Part shown: positions 23,422-34,426 of the stretch, one piece after another
How the letters are laid out: each line of letters starts with the position of its first letter
Position numbering within the stretch: position 1 is the first letter of the stretch
NCBI RefSeq assembly: GCF_029227915.1
Contig: NC_079883.1
Location: 6,262,001 to 6,326,000, forward strand
Source of the DNA: Hydractinia symbiolongicarpus
Taxonomy: Eukaryota; Cnidaria; Hydrozoa; Anthoathecata; Hydractiniidae
Length of the DNA stretch: 64,000 nt
Direction: 5' to 3'
Notes under the pieces: model-generated
Seen by the model: only the letters and a program-made list of their open reading frames with translations
Database searches by the model: none
What the model was told of the DNA's origin: nothing
Program-made: the position numbers and the translations under genes

Positions 23422-25120
23422 ATGACGAACACAGTGGTGAACGTTGAAACAGGTAAATATATGTGACTCGTTTCTTTGATGTAAATGTGGCGCGTTTCTT
23501 TGATGTAAATATGGTGCGTTTCTTTGATGTAAATGTGGTGCGTTTCTTTCATTTTTTTCCTACAGTTCTATGCATTTTAACGCAGACCATTAGGGCCGGT
23601 GCATCAGTCAATGTATGAGTGAAGGTAACCGCTCACTTATCTCCTTCCTTGGTAAGGCTTCAATTGAAGTGTCAGAATGTTTTAAATTAGGTAAATTGGC
23701 AGACCAGGCCCCTCTGGTTAATATACCCGTAAGTTAAAACGACATTAATAAACGTATGTTGACATTACTTCATAGTTTCATACACACTGTAGGTGGCAAC
23801 ACACTGCTTGTCAATAACGACTGCACCTGTAGTAACATTTTGTCGCATTTACGAATCAAAGCGAGGCTGAATCATAAAGGTAAGTTTATATTTTTATCTC
23901 TGCAAAAAAGCACGCGTGGATGGTGAGAAAGAAGAACTGTTTTGTTTAAATGTTCATTTTCCTCCTTTCATGGATTGATGTGATTATTAATTTCGATCTA
24001 AAAGAGCTCTCTATTTTCTATATGAAGCTCAACAGTTCAGAGATACAAAAGGGTTTGTATCTCTGAACTGTTGAGCCACCACAGGCTAGGTCTGAACTGG
24101 GAACCCATCAGAGAGAAAACATCAAGGTTAAAGGAAATGTTTACTTCCCCTTCACTTTTGTCACCAATTTAGAAATAGTGGATTTGAGTGATGAACATGG
24201 TAATAATATGAACATACGTCTTCGTTCCGACAGCCGTGCGTCTGACGTACTTAAAACTGGTCAGACGTACGTCTTACTTATGGCTAGACGTAAGTAATCG
24301 TGTTTTTTTTATTTATTATTTCTATTAATTTTATTTCTTTTGTCATCGGCACTTTTTCTTCCTCCGAATTTAGTGACAAAAATCGACAGCGGCAAAAAAA
24401 TAAAATACACGCCATTGTACAACCGCTTAAATTGATTTTCTTAAAGTTAGAAATAAAAATATTAAATACGCGTATAGAAATACAAAGATTCAAAATACAG
24501 AAAAAATTAGGATATGCTACCCCAGCCTCGTAACTAAACAAACTTACTATGTCAGGTTATAAAAACTGGAGACATTCAATTCAAAATTGTTTGCTTTGTG
24601 AAAGAAATGAGTTTGGTCTATCGACGCTTCATGTTCTCACGTCATTACATTGTGCATGTGCAATAAAGTGCACACCATCAAATCTTCAAAAGCCACTTTT
24701 TTGACAATTTTATGTATTTAAGGTTTTATTCTTAAGAATACTTAGTTACTTTTGATACAAAAAATCTGTATACCGCCAAATCTCTTTATTACAAGTGTCT
24801 GTTGTTAAATTTCCCGATGACATTTGTTCACTGTATTGCAAGCATCCGCTTTATAGGATTTCTGCTTTATAGAAGGGTTAGGCTGTATTTTTTCAACTGT
24901 TATTCTTGTAGAGAAGAATATACGCATTTTTATTATTTTGTTAGAAACGCAGAAAGACAGCTTGGAATGGACTCCTTTTGATAACAAATATTTGGCAGAC
25001 TCAAGATATATGAAAACACTTAACCCAAGTCTACCTCAAGTTGTTGCCGAAATACAAAACACACGTCGTGGCCGACATCGAAAGGTTGCCGTGCATCAGT
25101 TCGCTTTATCGGGACTTTAA
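23422..25120 (+). CDS. Small protein of the C22orf15/CXorf65 type (reconstructed)
   Basis: Four tiny exons, 23422-23452, 23793-23879, 24173-24289 and 24945-25120, all join in phase 1 with good borders (CAG|GTAAAT, CTGTAG|GT, AAAG|GTAAGT, a pyrimidine-rich TTTAG, C|GTAAGT, TTGTTAG), giving 136 aa. An alternative last exon, 24374-24435, also fits the phase and would end the protein at 98 aa (IKYTPLYNRLN). The core reads GGNTLLVNNDCTC, LSHLRIKARLNHKEIVDLSD and TGQTYVLLMAR. This matches, from memory, the ubiquitin-like domain of CXorf65/C22orf15 (LVNxNC, then IDLxDExG, then YxLxR), a family of unknown function. The first exon (11 residues) is the least certain. Intron 1 holds a minisatellite and intron 2 a perfect hairpin. 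Confidence 0.6.
23453..23549. repeat. 24-bp minisatellite
   Basis: About four copies of CGTTTCTTTGATGTAAATGTGGCG or close variants lie inside intron 1 of the C22orf15-like gene. On the minus strand they read as a KETHHIYI repeat, which is a shadow frame. Confidence 0.9.
24027..24076. repeat. Perfect 23-bp inverted repeat with 4-nt loop
   Basis: GCTCAACAGTTCAGAGATAC continues to AAA, then the loop AGGG, then the exact reverse complement. The hairpin lies inside intron 2 of the C22orf15-like gene. Confidence 0.95.
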
Positions 25121-25639
25121 GGTTAAATTTCTGGTTGTTGGAAATAAATACGTGTCATGTATTCGACGCCAGGCTTTCCTTGGAATGACGAGCGAGACTT
25201 TTTTGTCACAAAACAAGGAAAATGAGATTTAGGGATTAAGAATGTTGGTTTGGTGTAAGTTAAAAGTTTATTGCTATATTCACAGTGGGTATTTTTTCAC
25301 AATTTTTTATGAAGATACATGTAAATATAGAGCTTGAAAAATACGCCATGGAATTACTTGATAAAGTGAAATTATTGTGTATGGTTAGTTTTGACACGCG
25401 AGCCAAATCGATTTTTTGGATTTTATCCGAAAATTAAAGTACCGGGCAATTTTCACCATATTGCTCATTCTCGTTACCAGGGCATTATGTCAGATATCAA
25501 TGAAACGAAATATTGCCCTGGCAACAACGTTGCATATTGCTATATTCCAACTGCGCAAAAATAGAAGATGAGTTAGATAACTTTTTATTTTTTAGAAAGC
25601 TGCTAAAATTTATGCAGGAACGATCTGTTCTAAAAACAC

Positions 25640-26396
25640 AGACGAGTCAGTAGAAGAGTGTAGACGATTGTATATAAGTGTAGAAAAGTGTAAACGAGTG
25701 CACACGATTGTAGCTGAGTCAGCACACGTGTGTAGACGATTGTAGATTATTCAGCAGATGTGTGTAGACGATTCTAGCTAAGTCAGCAGATGTGTGTAGA
25801 CGATTCTAGCTGAGTCAGCAGATGTGTGTAGACGATTCTAGATGAGTCACTAGACGAGTGTAAATGATTGTAGACAAATGAGAAAAGACCATTGTAGATA
25901 AGTCAATAGACGAGTGTAAACGATAGTGGATGATTCAGTAGACGAATCTAGACGAGTGTAGACGCATGAGTAAACGAGTTTAGACGAATTATTTTGTGTT
26001 TATTGGTGAACTTGAATAAGAGATTTGTTCCGACACTTTCGTTTGCGTCTACGTCCGTACATTCGTTTACACTCGTCTACAATCATTTAGTGACTAGTCT
26101 ACATTCGTTTACACTCGTCTTCAATCATTTAGCGACTCGTCTACAATCATTTAGCAACTCGTCTACATTCGTTTATACTCGTCTACAAAAATTTAGTGAC
26201 TTGTCTACATTCGTTTACAGTCGTCTACAATCATTAAGTCACTCGTCTACATTCGTTTATACTTGTCTACAAATATTTAGTGATTCGTCTACATTTGTTT
26301 ACACTCGTCTACTATCATTTAGTAACTCGTCTACATTCGTTTACACTCGTCTACATTTATTTAGCGACTTTTCTACATTTGTCTACACTCGTGAGC
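25640..26396. repeat. Palindromic minisatellite (two inverted arrays)
   Basis: The left array (25640-25985) is built from TGTAGACGATT, GAGTCA and GAGTGTAAACGA words. The right array (26040-26396) is built from their reverse complements (TCGTCTACA, TCGTTTACACTC, TTTAGTGACTCG). The two form one imperfect giant inverted repeat. The long open frame through the right array (about 130 codons of STFVYTRL) is a repeat artefact. Confidence 0.9.
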
Positions 26397-26649
26397 AATA
26401 AAACGAAATATTTAATATATTAGCTGAAATTTATTGATCTATAACCTGTCGTACTGGGCGGGGTTACTCAAGTTAGAATGATAGAAATAAGTCTGTGTCG
26501 TCACCAATCCCATTTCCAGGGATTGTTATACATAAAAACCATCTCGTTTGTTAATTGTTAATTTTTGGAGATGAGGTAGTTACCCTGCGATAAAAACGTA
26601 GCTAATAATATATATACAGATTAAAAAAGTAATAGAAAAGAAATGCTGA

Positions 26650-27295
26650 AGCGAGTTTGAAGCACTTTGAAGACCACAGGTTCAATGTCTCTCGTGATAC
26701 AGTAAGAGACAGATATTACTGCTGGATTAAAGTTTCTTTCCTGATGACATTTTTCCAGTATGTAGCGCTAACACCAGCACTGCGTGTTTCGTCGTAAAAA
26801 CGGGAATGTTTAAATATAAAAAATGCGAGGAAAGAATTTTCGAATGATACTCAAACAAAAGATGGAAGGTTAAACCATGTCACAAGTCGGTCGGACTTTC
26901 ATCGACAAAGAGCATATTTCAAAAGAAGAAACTTCTGCGGTAATTTAACCTAATCCTCCATGAAAGCTTCTTCAGCAACACATGCTTCTATTGCTCAACT
27001 GCGAAAATATATTCCCTCGGAAATTTCTCAAAAGACTTTGCAGTTGTTTAGATACCGCTAAAGTTTTTTTCTTCGAGAATTATCCATGCCATTCTCGTCC
27101 CCAGAGCTCTTTGAGACATCATCCCCTAATATAATACGTAACAGGGTCACGCGCAACAAAAGAGACTGGAGCGAGTTTGAAAATTTTAATGAAAAAGAAG
27201 ATCGTAATAGCGATCCAGGAGGCAAGAAAAACAAGCATTTAAGGCTATATCTGCAGTCACATGAAGTTTTAACAAAAAGCCAATGTATCATTTAG
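26650..27295 (+). pseudogene. Degenerate Myb/MADF-like, mobile-element-associated ORF
   Basis: Around 26650-26760 the plus strand reads LKHFEDHRFNVSRDTVRDRY, resembling the VRDRY helix of Myb/SANT-like proteins common in cnidarian repeats. A 70-codon charged frame follows at 27086-27295 (ELFETSSPNIIRNRVTRNKRD). No continuous frame connects them. This is a tentative call. Confidence 0.3.
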
Positions 27296-27504
27296 AAAAT
27301 TCTCATGCAAATCCTTTAGGTGGGATCAACTTGTAAATGCCTCGGGATCCCTTTAAGATATCCAGAGTCAAAAAACTCCATAATGACCTTATAACATCGT
27401 CATTGATGATGTAATAAGATAGTAAGCATAAATTAATACTTGAATATCTCGTAAATTTACATAGCTTTTTTTCCGAAAATTAAAAAATTTGCCTACAAAA
27501 ATAA

Positions 27505-28275
27505 TTATTTTTTTATTTTTAATCTCTTCGGCTCACGTAAATATTGGTTTTCAGAATTCGAGTTATTTGAGTCCTGTGAAGTGTTTTGAGACTGACTTCC
27601 TTCCAATGTCTCTCCATCGTTGTGCTCGTGATCTTTATCTTCATCGTTTTCATTTTCTGAAAGTCCCTTCAGGTACGGACAAGGAGAGTCAGATACACTA
27701 GCCTGGGGAAAGCATTCAGTGTCAATATTATCAAATATGCAAGTCTCTGTCGGGTTTGTACGGGCTAAGAAATTGACTAGCGATTCTTCCGTGTTTTCTC
27801 GCTGTACGGCTACCCGTTCACGTACAGTTTCATATTGATTTATCGGCTCACGTACAGCTGGCGTCCGCACAAACGTATGCACTTCGGGATATTCAGGAAA
27901 ATGACTGGGAATATATGAAGGCTGGTTCACTTTTGATAAACTAGTTTTTAAAGTTTTATGTTCAACTGGTGGTTTGACAGAACTGATGTTTTTTGGTGGT
28001 TGACTGCGCACTCGGTTTGAATACACGTGCACTGCATGTGCGCTCGACCCAACCTCCGCAAGCGCCATTTTAACATCCGTTAAATCAGGCGTTGTCCGGT
28101 GACCATGTTCTGCAAATTTCCGACATGATCGAGTTAGTTCTGTTAAATGTGCTTGTAGAAGTTCGGTTAAAGTTTCAAGAGTTTCTTTCGTAACACCTTG
28201 AAAGCCACTGTCTTTACAAACACTAGCTACTGATAGTTGCAACAAGCGTCGATGTGGATCCTTTGTAGCAAGCAT
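27505..28275 (-). CDS. TAF8: TFIID subunit TAF8
   Basis: A single coding exon of 256 aa. Residues 7-76 form the bromo-associated histone fold (LLQLSVASVCKDSGF, TLETLTELLQAHLTEL, RTTPDLTDVKMALAEVG), which pairs with TAF10. The TAF8 signature follows at 121-139 (YIPSHFPEYPEVHTFVRTP) with REPINQYETVRE after it. The C-terminus ends EPKRLKIKK, a basic nuclear-import tail matching the PxxRxxKKPKI end of vertebrate TAF8. An acidic, Asn/Ser-rich stretch (206-243) separates the two. The ATG lies 16 nt after a TTTTAG splice-acceptor-like site, so a 5' UTR intron or trans-splicing is likely. Length is slightly below the roughly 310 aa of vertebrate TAF8. The protein acts in nuclear pre-initiation complex assembly. 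Confidence 0.93.
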   Translation of the reverse strand: MLATKDPHRRLLQLSVASVCKDSGFQGVTKETLETLTELLQAHLTELTRSCRKFAEHGHRTTPDLTDVKMALAEVGSSAHAVHVYSNRVRSQPPKNISSVKPPVEHKTLKTSLSKVNQPSYIPSHFPEYPEVHTFVRTPAVREPINQYETVRERVAVQRENTEESLVNFLARTNPTETCIFDNIDTECFPQASVSDSPCPYLKGLSENENDEDKDHEHNDGETLEGSQSQNTSQDSNNSNSENQYLREPKRLKIKK

Positions 28276-30296
28276 TTTAGTATGTAATATCTAAAACACA
28301 AACATTTTTATAAATGTAGCAATGGCTGCAGACGTAAGAAATTAATGACATAAAGCTCAATGATTTAAAATTGTAATTGTAGAGCCTAACCCTTATTTTA
28401 TACCTTAAATATGCCCTCAACAGAATCAATCTTAAAAATCACTTTTTTTAATTTTTCTGACATTTCGCGGGTTAATAGCATCTATAATTTCAGCCTGATA
28501 TATATTTAAATTCTGGTTTGTATTGTAAACCCTTCAACTGTTCAGTTTCTAATAACTTTCGTTTCCATATCAAAAATGACAACTCTTCCATACCTTTTAA
28601 GAAAAACAAAACAAACAACAAAACAAAAAAAAGAATGTAAAACCCAACAAGGCCTTTCCAGAAATCTATTTTAAAAATCAATAATAAAAACAAAGTAATA
28701 AAGCGAAAATAAAAATAAAATAAAAAATAAATATGAAAGTGTCGTTAAGGCCTGTTTTACACTAGTGATAAAATAACAAGAAATAAGTGGAACATACCTA
28801 AGAAAAACGTGCCGTGCTAAATTTAAAACGGAAACATATTTTTTACATCCTTGCATTGAAAACTGATGCTTTTTTAAATATGACGTATTACGCATGCGTA
28901 AAATATTACATCAAAATAACGTAGAGAAAAGATGATAGTTTCAAGACCAAACAAACTAATTGGAAATGAGCAATAAAATAACTTGAAAAGCATAAAAGCC
29001 AGTTTAAATTGTTTTGCGCAGAACGTGAACACACAAAAAGACAAATAAACCCGCTGTCTGCGGGGTGGTGTTCCGTACAGGTGAATATGTGTCTCGAAGC
29101 TTTATTTACAGATTTTGAACGATAGAAACACTAGTTAACGCAAAAACTCGACAATTGCATGACTCTCCATTAGCCAACGTTTCAAATACATATAAAATCT
29201 GATTGGTGTGACACACAAGAGTGATATTTTGCTCCTAAAAGTTTTTCTTGCGCAAAAAGTTTTTTCTAACTAAAATTTTAGAAGAGCTACGAAATGGAAT
29301 ACAATTTTTGATTTTAGTGACATACACGAAAATCAATCAAGGCGGTAGAAGAGTCTTAATGCTGCAGCATAAAGATGTTTTCAGTGCAGGGATGAAAAGT
29401 AGCGTGCTTAAAAAGAAGAGCACACGAAACGGTTCGCATCCACTTCGACTCTAATAAAAACACTCATAAAAAACTAACAAAAAACGAAAAACTACGAACT
29501 ATATATAAATGGAGATATAATAACAGGTATATATTCCATAATTTTTTATGTATTTAAGAGACAGAAACCTAAAAATGTTTAGCGTAATTAGACAAAATGA
29601 ACAAATATATTAACATGATTGGTCAAATACAGGGGAAGGATTCAATTTAAAAAATGTGTTAAGCAACATCTCAGTTTTTGATTAAGATATCTTTTTTCGT
29701 TGGACGCACAAGAACATCTTTCTCAATAAAACATCTTTCTCGGTACAACTATATCTCAAACACATGCTTATGAAAAATGTCTTCAACCTTCATATTTCAG
29801 TAAATAAAATTGGATATGCTAAGCGCGTACAGTCTTTTGAAAATCTCAAAACAAAGAATCAGTCAAACATTGAGAAATGTACGCTATGAAAGAAAAAAGA
29901 TGTTTATATTTTAGGACAAAATTGTTGTATAATCGACTATCAATGAGGGCAATGCACATGGATGCTGATTTTTTTTACAGTTTACGAATGGTAAGAACAA
30001 ATACGCAGTGGACAAAAAAGTTGTTTCTCTCTTAAAACTACATCTTTGAATTTGTTGCTAAGCATTAACTAAATTAAAAATCTGATAAAAACACAATACA
30101 AATGGCGGAAGTGATCAGCTAAGCAAATATACAGATAATGTATGTACAAATCCAAAACTCCTACATTAGAATAATAATTAAAAAAATGAAAATCTAGAAT
30201 TTTACCAATTATATATAATATCAACAAGATTTAAAAATTCTTAAACATTAGTATTCTTTGTAATTCTCAAAAACTTCATCACTACCTACAGATACT
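28276..30296. other. Intergenic region between TAF8 and LCLAT1
   Basis: TAF8 points left and LCLAT1 (also minus) ends at 30297, so this stretch holds the TAF8 5' region and the LCLAT1 3' UTR. It is AT-rich with A-tracts. I see no supported gene. Confidence 0.5.
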
Positions 30297-33200
30297 TCAG
30301 GTCTTTTTATTCCGCTCATTCAACCAATCACGAACACCTAACTGAAACGCATCAGTACCTCCTCGCACACTTAGGATACTGTAAAATACGACCATAAGAA
30401 AGCAATACCAACGCGCTACTGAGTAAAACCACAGACTGTAAGTAACCAACACAAGAAAAATCGTCCAAAACGCAAAAATGAAATACATAACCGCCTTCAT
30501 TTTTTCTTCGATGCTTTTATCATACACTTCATCACCACCTTCGGTAAACTTTCCATCTTCATAGAATTTCTTCAACCTACTTTCTTTCTCCGCCCAGCGT
30601 TCTATACACCATTCATCTAGCTCGTCCGAGGTGGCAGGCATGTCTTTCATTTTATATCTTTTAATTAAAATGTGAATTTCTTTGGGAAAATTACCCTGCA
30701 GTAAGTCTAGCTCACCGTAACATAAATTTACGGGATAGCCTACCGTAACATCATGCACCGTATCGAGGATATTACCTCGTAATTTTTGCACCAAATAATG
30801 AAAACCTTTCACTCGAGGATGGAGACAGTACTCATATTTTACCAGGCCTGTTTTCTCTGCGTATTTGTGACTTCTTTCTAAACTCTCCTTGCATAAATCT
30901 GTACCTTCTGGGAACAAGAAAAGTTGTAAGGGGTAATTCATATCGATAAAATAATTTAGTATGCGATCCAAATAGCTTTCGTCCTGTTCCCATCTTCTGA
31001 GTAGAAAAAAATACATCAAATTTTGCATGCACCAACCTAAACAGAAGTAAAATTAATATATGGGCACATTCTGCTGGCACCTGACGAAGAGTTGATTTTT
31101 GTAAAAGAGCGCAAAAATAGCAAGCGTTAGACGAAAAGGTAACACACAGAATGTTTTGTACTAATTAATTTTCGCGAAAAAAATTTCGTAAAACCACTTT
31201 TTTGAAACGTAAGCACAACTATGAGATGCATAATATAATAGGGTTACCACTCCTTACTTAAAAAAATTTAAGGAATTTTAATGAGAATTATCAACACTTT
31301 TTGAGATGACGATATTTGCGAAAAAAAAGATTTGCGAAATACTTTTACTTTAATTTCACGAAATTGACAAAAATTATTTACTTTGCTAAAATTCACAATC
31401 AGTTTAAATGGGGAGTTAAAACCTGATCGATTACCTGTTGCAGAGCCAACACGATAATTATTTCTTTTTCAACGTGTTACGTTTAAACGTACAGAAAGGA
31501 AGAAAAAAGCCATTGTGTGCAAGGTTTTACCACAGCAAAGTTAATAAAAACAAAAAAAAAAATATTCAAATATTTCTATTTTGTAGCTAATAAAATACTG
31601 CTCGTTCACCTCATATGCACCTTGTTCCGAGACTGATTCACAAAAACAAGCTGTTAAAATAATAAATTTACCAAATTTTAATAGAAAAACATCACCCGTT
31701 TAAAAATGAAAAAGATGAACACGTCCATCTTTATGAAATGACGGATAAATGAAAGCTGACAGGTAAAAATGCATCAGTTTTTAAAAACACACGATGCATT
31801 TTTACCTACGACTTATTCGAAGGTCAAAAACTCTGTTTAAATTGATTGTGTATTTCAGGTGTCAACTAAATCAATGTGACTGCAAAAAAATTGTACAAAA
31901 TGACAGGCAAAAGAAAAACAGGAAAATCTGCAAGTGAATAAAAATAAAGTGAAAATATTTGAAAAAACAAAGTTAATGTTTCTCAGATTTTGACTTTCTG
32001 CTGAGTAGCTACTTACCAGGTCCAGGAATAAATTTCAGCTCCTGTTTCATAATGATTTTCTCATTGGCTAAGCGACCATATCTCAACAACGCCATCCAGT
32101 AAAACATCCAGTCAAGTCTACACCTGTGGTTCATGATGATCAATGGACTGTCATTATCACTAATCTTATCACCAGTAATCACAAGCTTACAACCAAATAC
32201 CAGTTCTAAAATGGAAACGGGAAAATTTTTTTTATAAAAATGAAATAAAGAAAAAGTATGAAATGCTGTGTACATAAATTGGATACAGGATTATTTTAAT
32301 GTTTACAAGCATTTGGTGGATTATTGAATTTTTAAAAATCAAACATACAGAGTTATCGAGCTTTTCACAATTGAAATAAGGCTGTTGAAAACAAGAGTGA
32401 TGTGTATCTGACATTTCATTTGTTGATTAAACTATGTCTGGAAATTTGTTTTTATAGTACGTTTATTATACAACTTTTCAAAATGGTATTGTCAAAAGGG
32501 AAAAATAAAATACAAAAAAAAATATACTACTTGTTCGGTTTTTATGCATATATATATAACATTACCAAATAAGAAAACACAAACAAAACCTGTTCGACAT
32601 GACCTTTTTTTTTTTTTTTATCAACAAATTTGACAATTCCCATGAAAATATTAATTTTAAAAAGTTCTGGACCAAGCCAAAATCGACAATCTCTACATGG
32701 CTAGTTTAGACGCAGACTCGTTATTTACAATCATTCCTCTTGACAAGACTATTGACATATGCGTTTCTCAGCCATACGTGAACACTGATGCGGTTATTAA
32801 CATACGAGAAACAAATTTCGTACTTTACTTACTCAGTTCACAAAAGAACCTCTGCTTATAATTAATGGTGAATATTAAAAGCAGATTGATGGTGTTGCAA
32901 TATGATCCCCTTTTGGGCTGACCCCAGCTAACATATGAATATATATGAATATATGAAGCCACTAATTTTACCTTTACCATATTGTTTATAATTTTGGTTT
33001 TTCGTATCTGATTAGATTTTTCTAGATTCCATGTTGACATAAAATTTCTTAGAGATATTTTATCAAAGAATGGTTATCCTGCTAGTTTTGTTGATACATG
33101 TGTACAAAGATTTGTCAATAAAATACACACACCAAGGGTTACCTCCCCTAGTTTTAATATTCCTAAGAAAAAGACTTTTATTGTCTTGCCTTATTTAAGT

Positions 33201-34426
33201 TGTTTCCCAGCAGACGAGGATCGTCTTAAGAAACCTTGTTGTTCATTGCATGCGGTTTATAAGTCTTCTTTAAGATTGCTTGCCATGTTTCAATTTAAGG
33301 ATAAACTTCCCAGGCCTTGGCAAAAAAAATTTGTATAGTGGCTCCAATTCCACTTATGTTGGTAAAACTATAGCATTTGAGAGTATGGTTCTTTAAAAAT
33401 TTAGATTATCACATCTCACTTGTAAGAGAGTTGCCTCTCAACAGTTAGTGAGCATTTACTTATAACATCACAATATTATAACAATAAAGGAAATTGTGTT
33501 CATGTCTCACAGATGAGCTAAAAGCTAAATAAAAGGATATGTCAAACACATTTTGTTTGTGTTTTCTTGTTTGTTAATATGCAATACTTCAGGCAATAAA
33601 CGTAAATAGAATAAAAATCCACTCACCAAAAAATGCCTGCAAGATGGCCAAACATAAAAAAGAAACAAATATATTTAGATATTGTAAATACAAGCCTACA
33701 AACCACTTCTTTAACATAAGCATTAAAATTGTACTTCGTTGCAAAGGGGGAACAAAAATTCCATGCCGTGACTATTACACCTTTTTATAAGCACAAAGTA
33801 TTTTGACTTCAGCCTCAATTTGCTTATTTCTCTTCTTAATTTATCGTTATGTTTATGGGACGCTTATTATTCGTAAATCTGTTTTATCTTGTCATTCATT
33901 GTTTTTTTACTTTTTAGTTTACTTACTTCTCAACACTTTTCACAGACAATTATTTTACCTGTGTTTATTTCATATTTCTTGTTTAAAAATACATCATTTT
34001 TTTATATTTTTTTAGCTTCATAAGATATCTTCAAGTTCTGTTGTTATATATAATGTTCTATAAAAATATTTGTTTTTATTTTGTTTAGCCTTAAAATAAA
34101 CTTTTCCTATCGCTTCAGGAATGTCAGCCTAGATATGTTAGTAAACATTATGCTTATAAAAAGTGTATACGTTAATATACAATATATAGTATATAATATA
34201 TATAGAGAGAGACAATAAATATACAAAACACGGTATAAGTTTTCTTTACCCCTGGAAGCACAAGCCATAGCCTTACAGCAAAATCATTGTACCATCGAAA
34301 CCAACGGTCATTTATAAGCAGCAGAGCATAAGATGGTCCCATGATAAAAATACCTCCAAAAAAGGATGTAAAGAATAAAAAGAACATGAAGAACAAGCCG
34401 CTTGCATATCCCTTCAATGATGCCAT
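30297..34426 (-). CDS. LCLAT1: Lysocardiolipin acyltransferase 1-like (1-acylglycerol-phosphate acyltransferase family)
   Basis: Exons complement(34250..34426), complement(33627..33636), complement(32017..32205) and complement(30297..31036) join in phases 0, 1 and 1, giving 371 aa. The second is a 10-nt microexon. The N-terminus is a membrane segment (GLFFMFFLFFTSFFGGIF). The catalytic HX4D motif is NHRCRLD (His89, Asp94). The acceptor-binding FPEGT motif is at residues 167-171. LHPRVKGF and the C-terminal hydrophobic pair (VMYFIFAFWTIFLVLV, then WYCFLMVVFYSILSV) match human LCLAT1 from memory along its length. The enzyme remodels cardiolipin and phosphatidylinositol acyl chains at the ER or mitochondria-associated membrane. 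The ATG follows a pyrimidine-rich TTCTAG acceptor by only 4 nt. Introns carry a Penelope-like element and a MITE end. Confidence 0.93.
31244..31290. mobile_element. MITE end fragment
   Basis: TAGGGTTACCACTCCTTA followed by TTTAAGGAATTTTA matches the reverse complement of the right end of the small element at 35996-36166. It is an isolated end in an LCLAT1 intron. Confidence 0.5.
32694..33530 (+). mobile_element. Decayed Penelope-like element (RT to GIY-YIG) in an LCLAT1 intron
   Basis: With several frame breaks the plus strand reads MASLDADSLFTIIPLDKTI, then QIDGVA and SPFGLTPANI (degraded box DGVAMGSPLGPxLAN), then VDIKFLRDILSKNGYPASF, FIVLPYLSCFP, FQFKDKLPRP, and YSGSNSTYVGKT, the GIY-YIG core. 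This is the standard order of a Penelope-like polyprotein. Stops and shifts show it is dead. The 5' part is missing. A hammerhead-like remnant follows at 33510-33529. The element is antisense to LCLAT1. Confidence 0.8.

Noticed and set aside
23615-23737. 40-codon frame beginning MSEGNRSL before a GTAAGT donor
   Set aside because: Its phase does not join the C22orf15-like exon 2; the 23422-23452 exon fits in phase 1 instead.
25994-26401. 135-codon open frame (STFVYTRL repeats)
   Set aside because: It is produced by the minisatellite; no domain and no independent coding signal.
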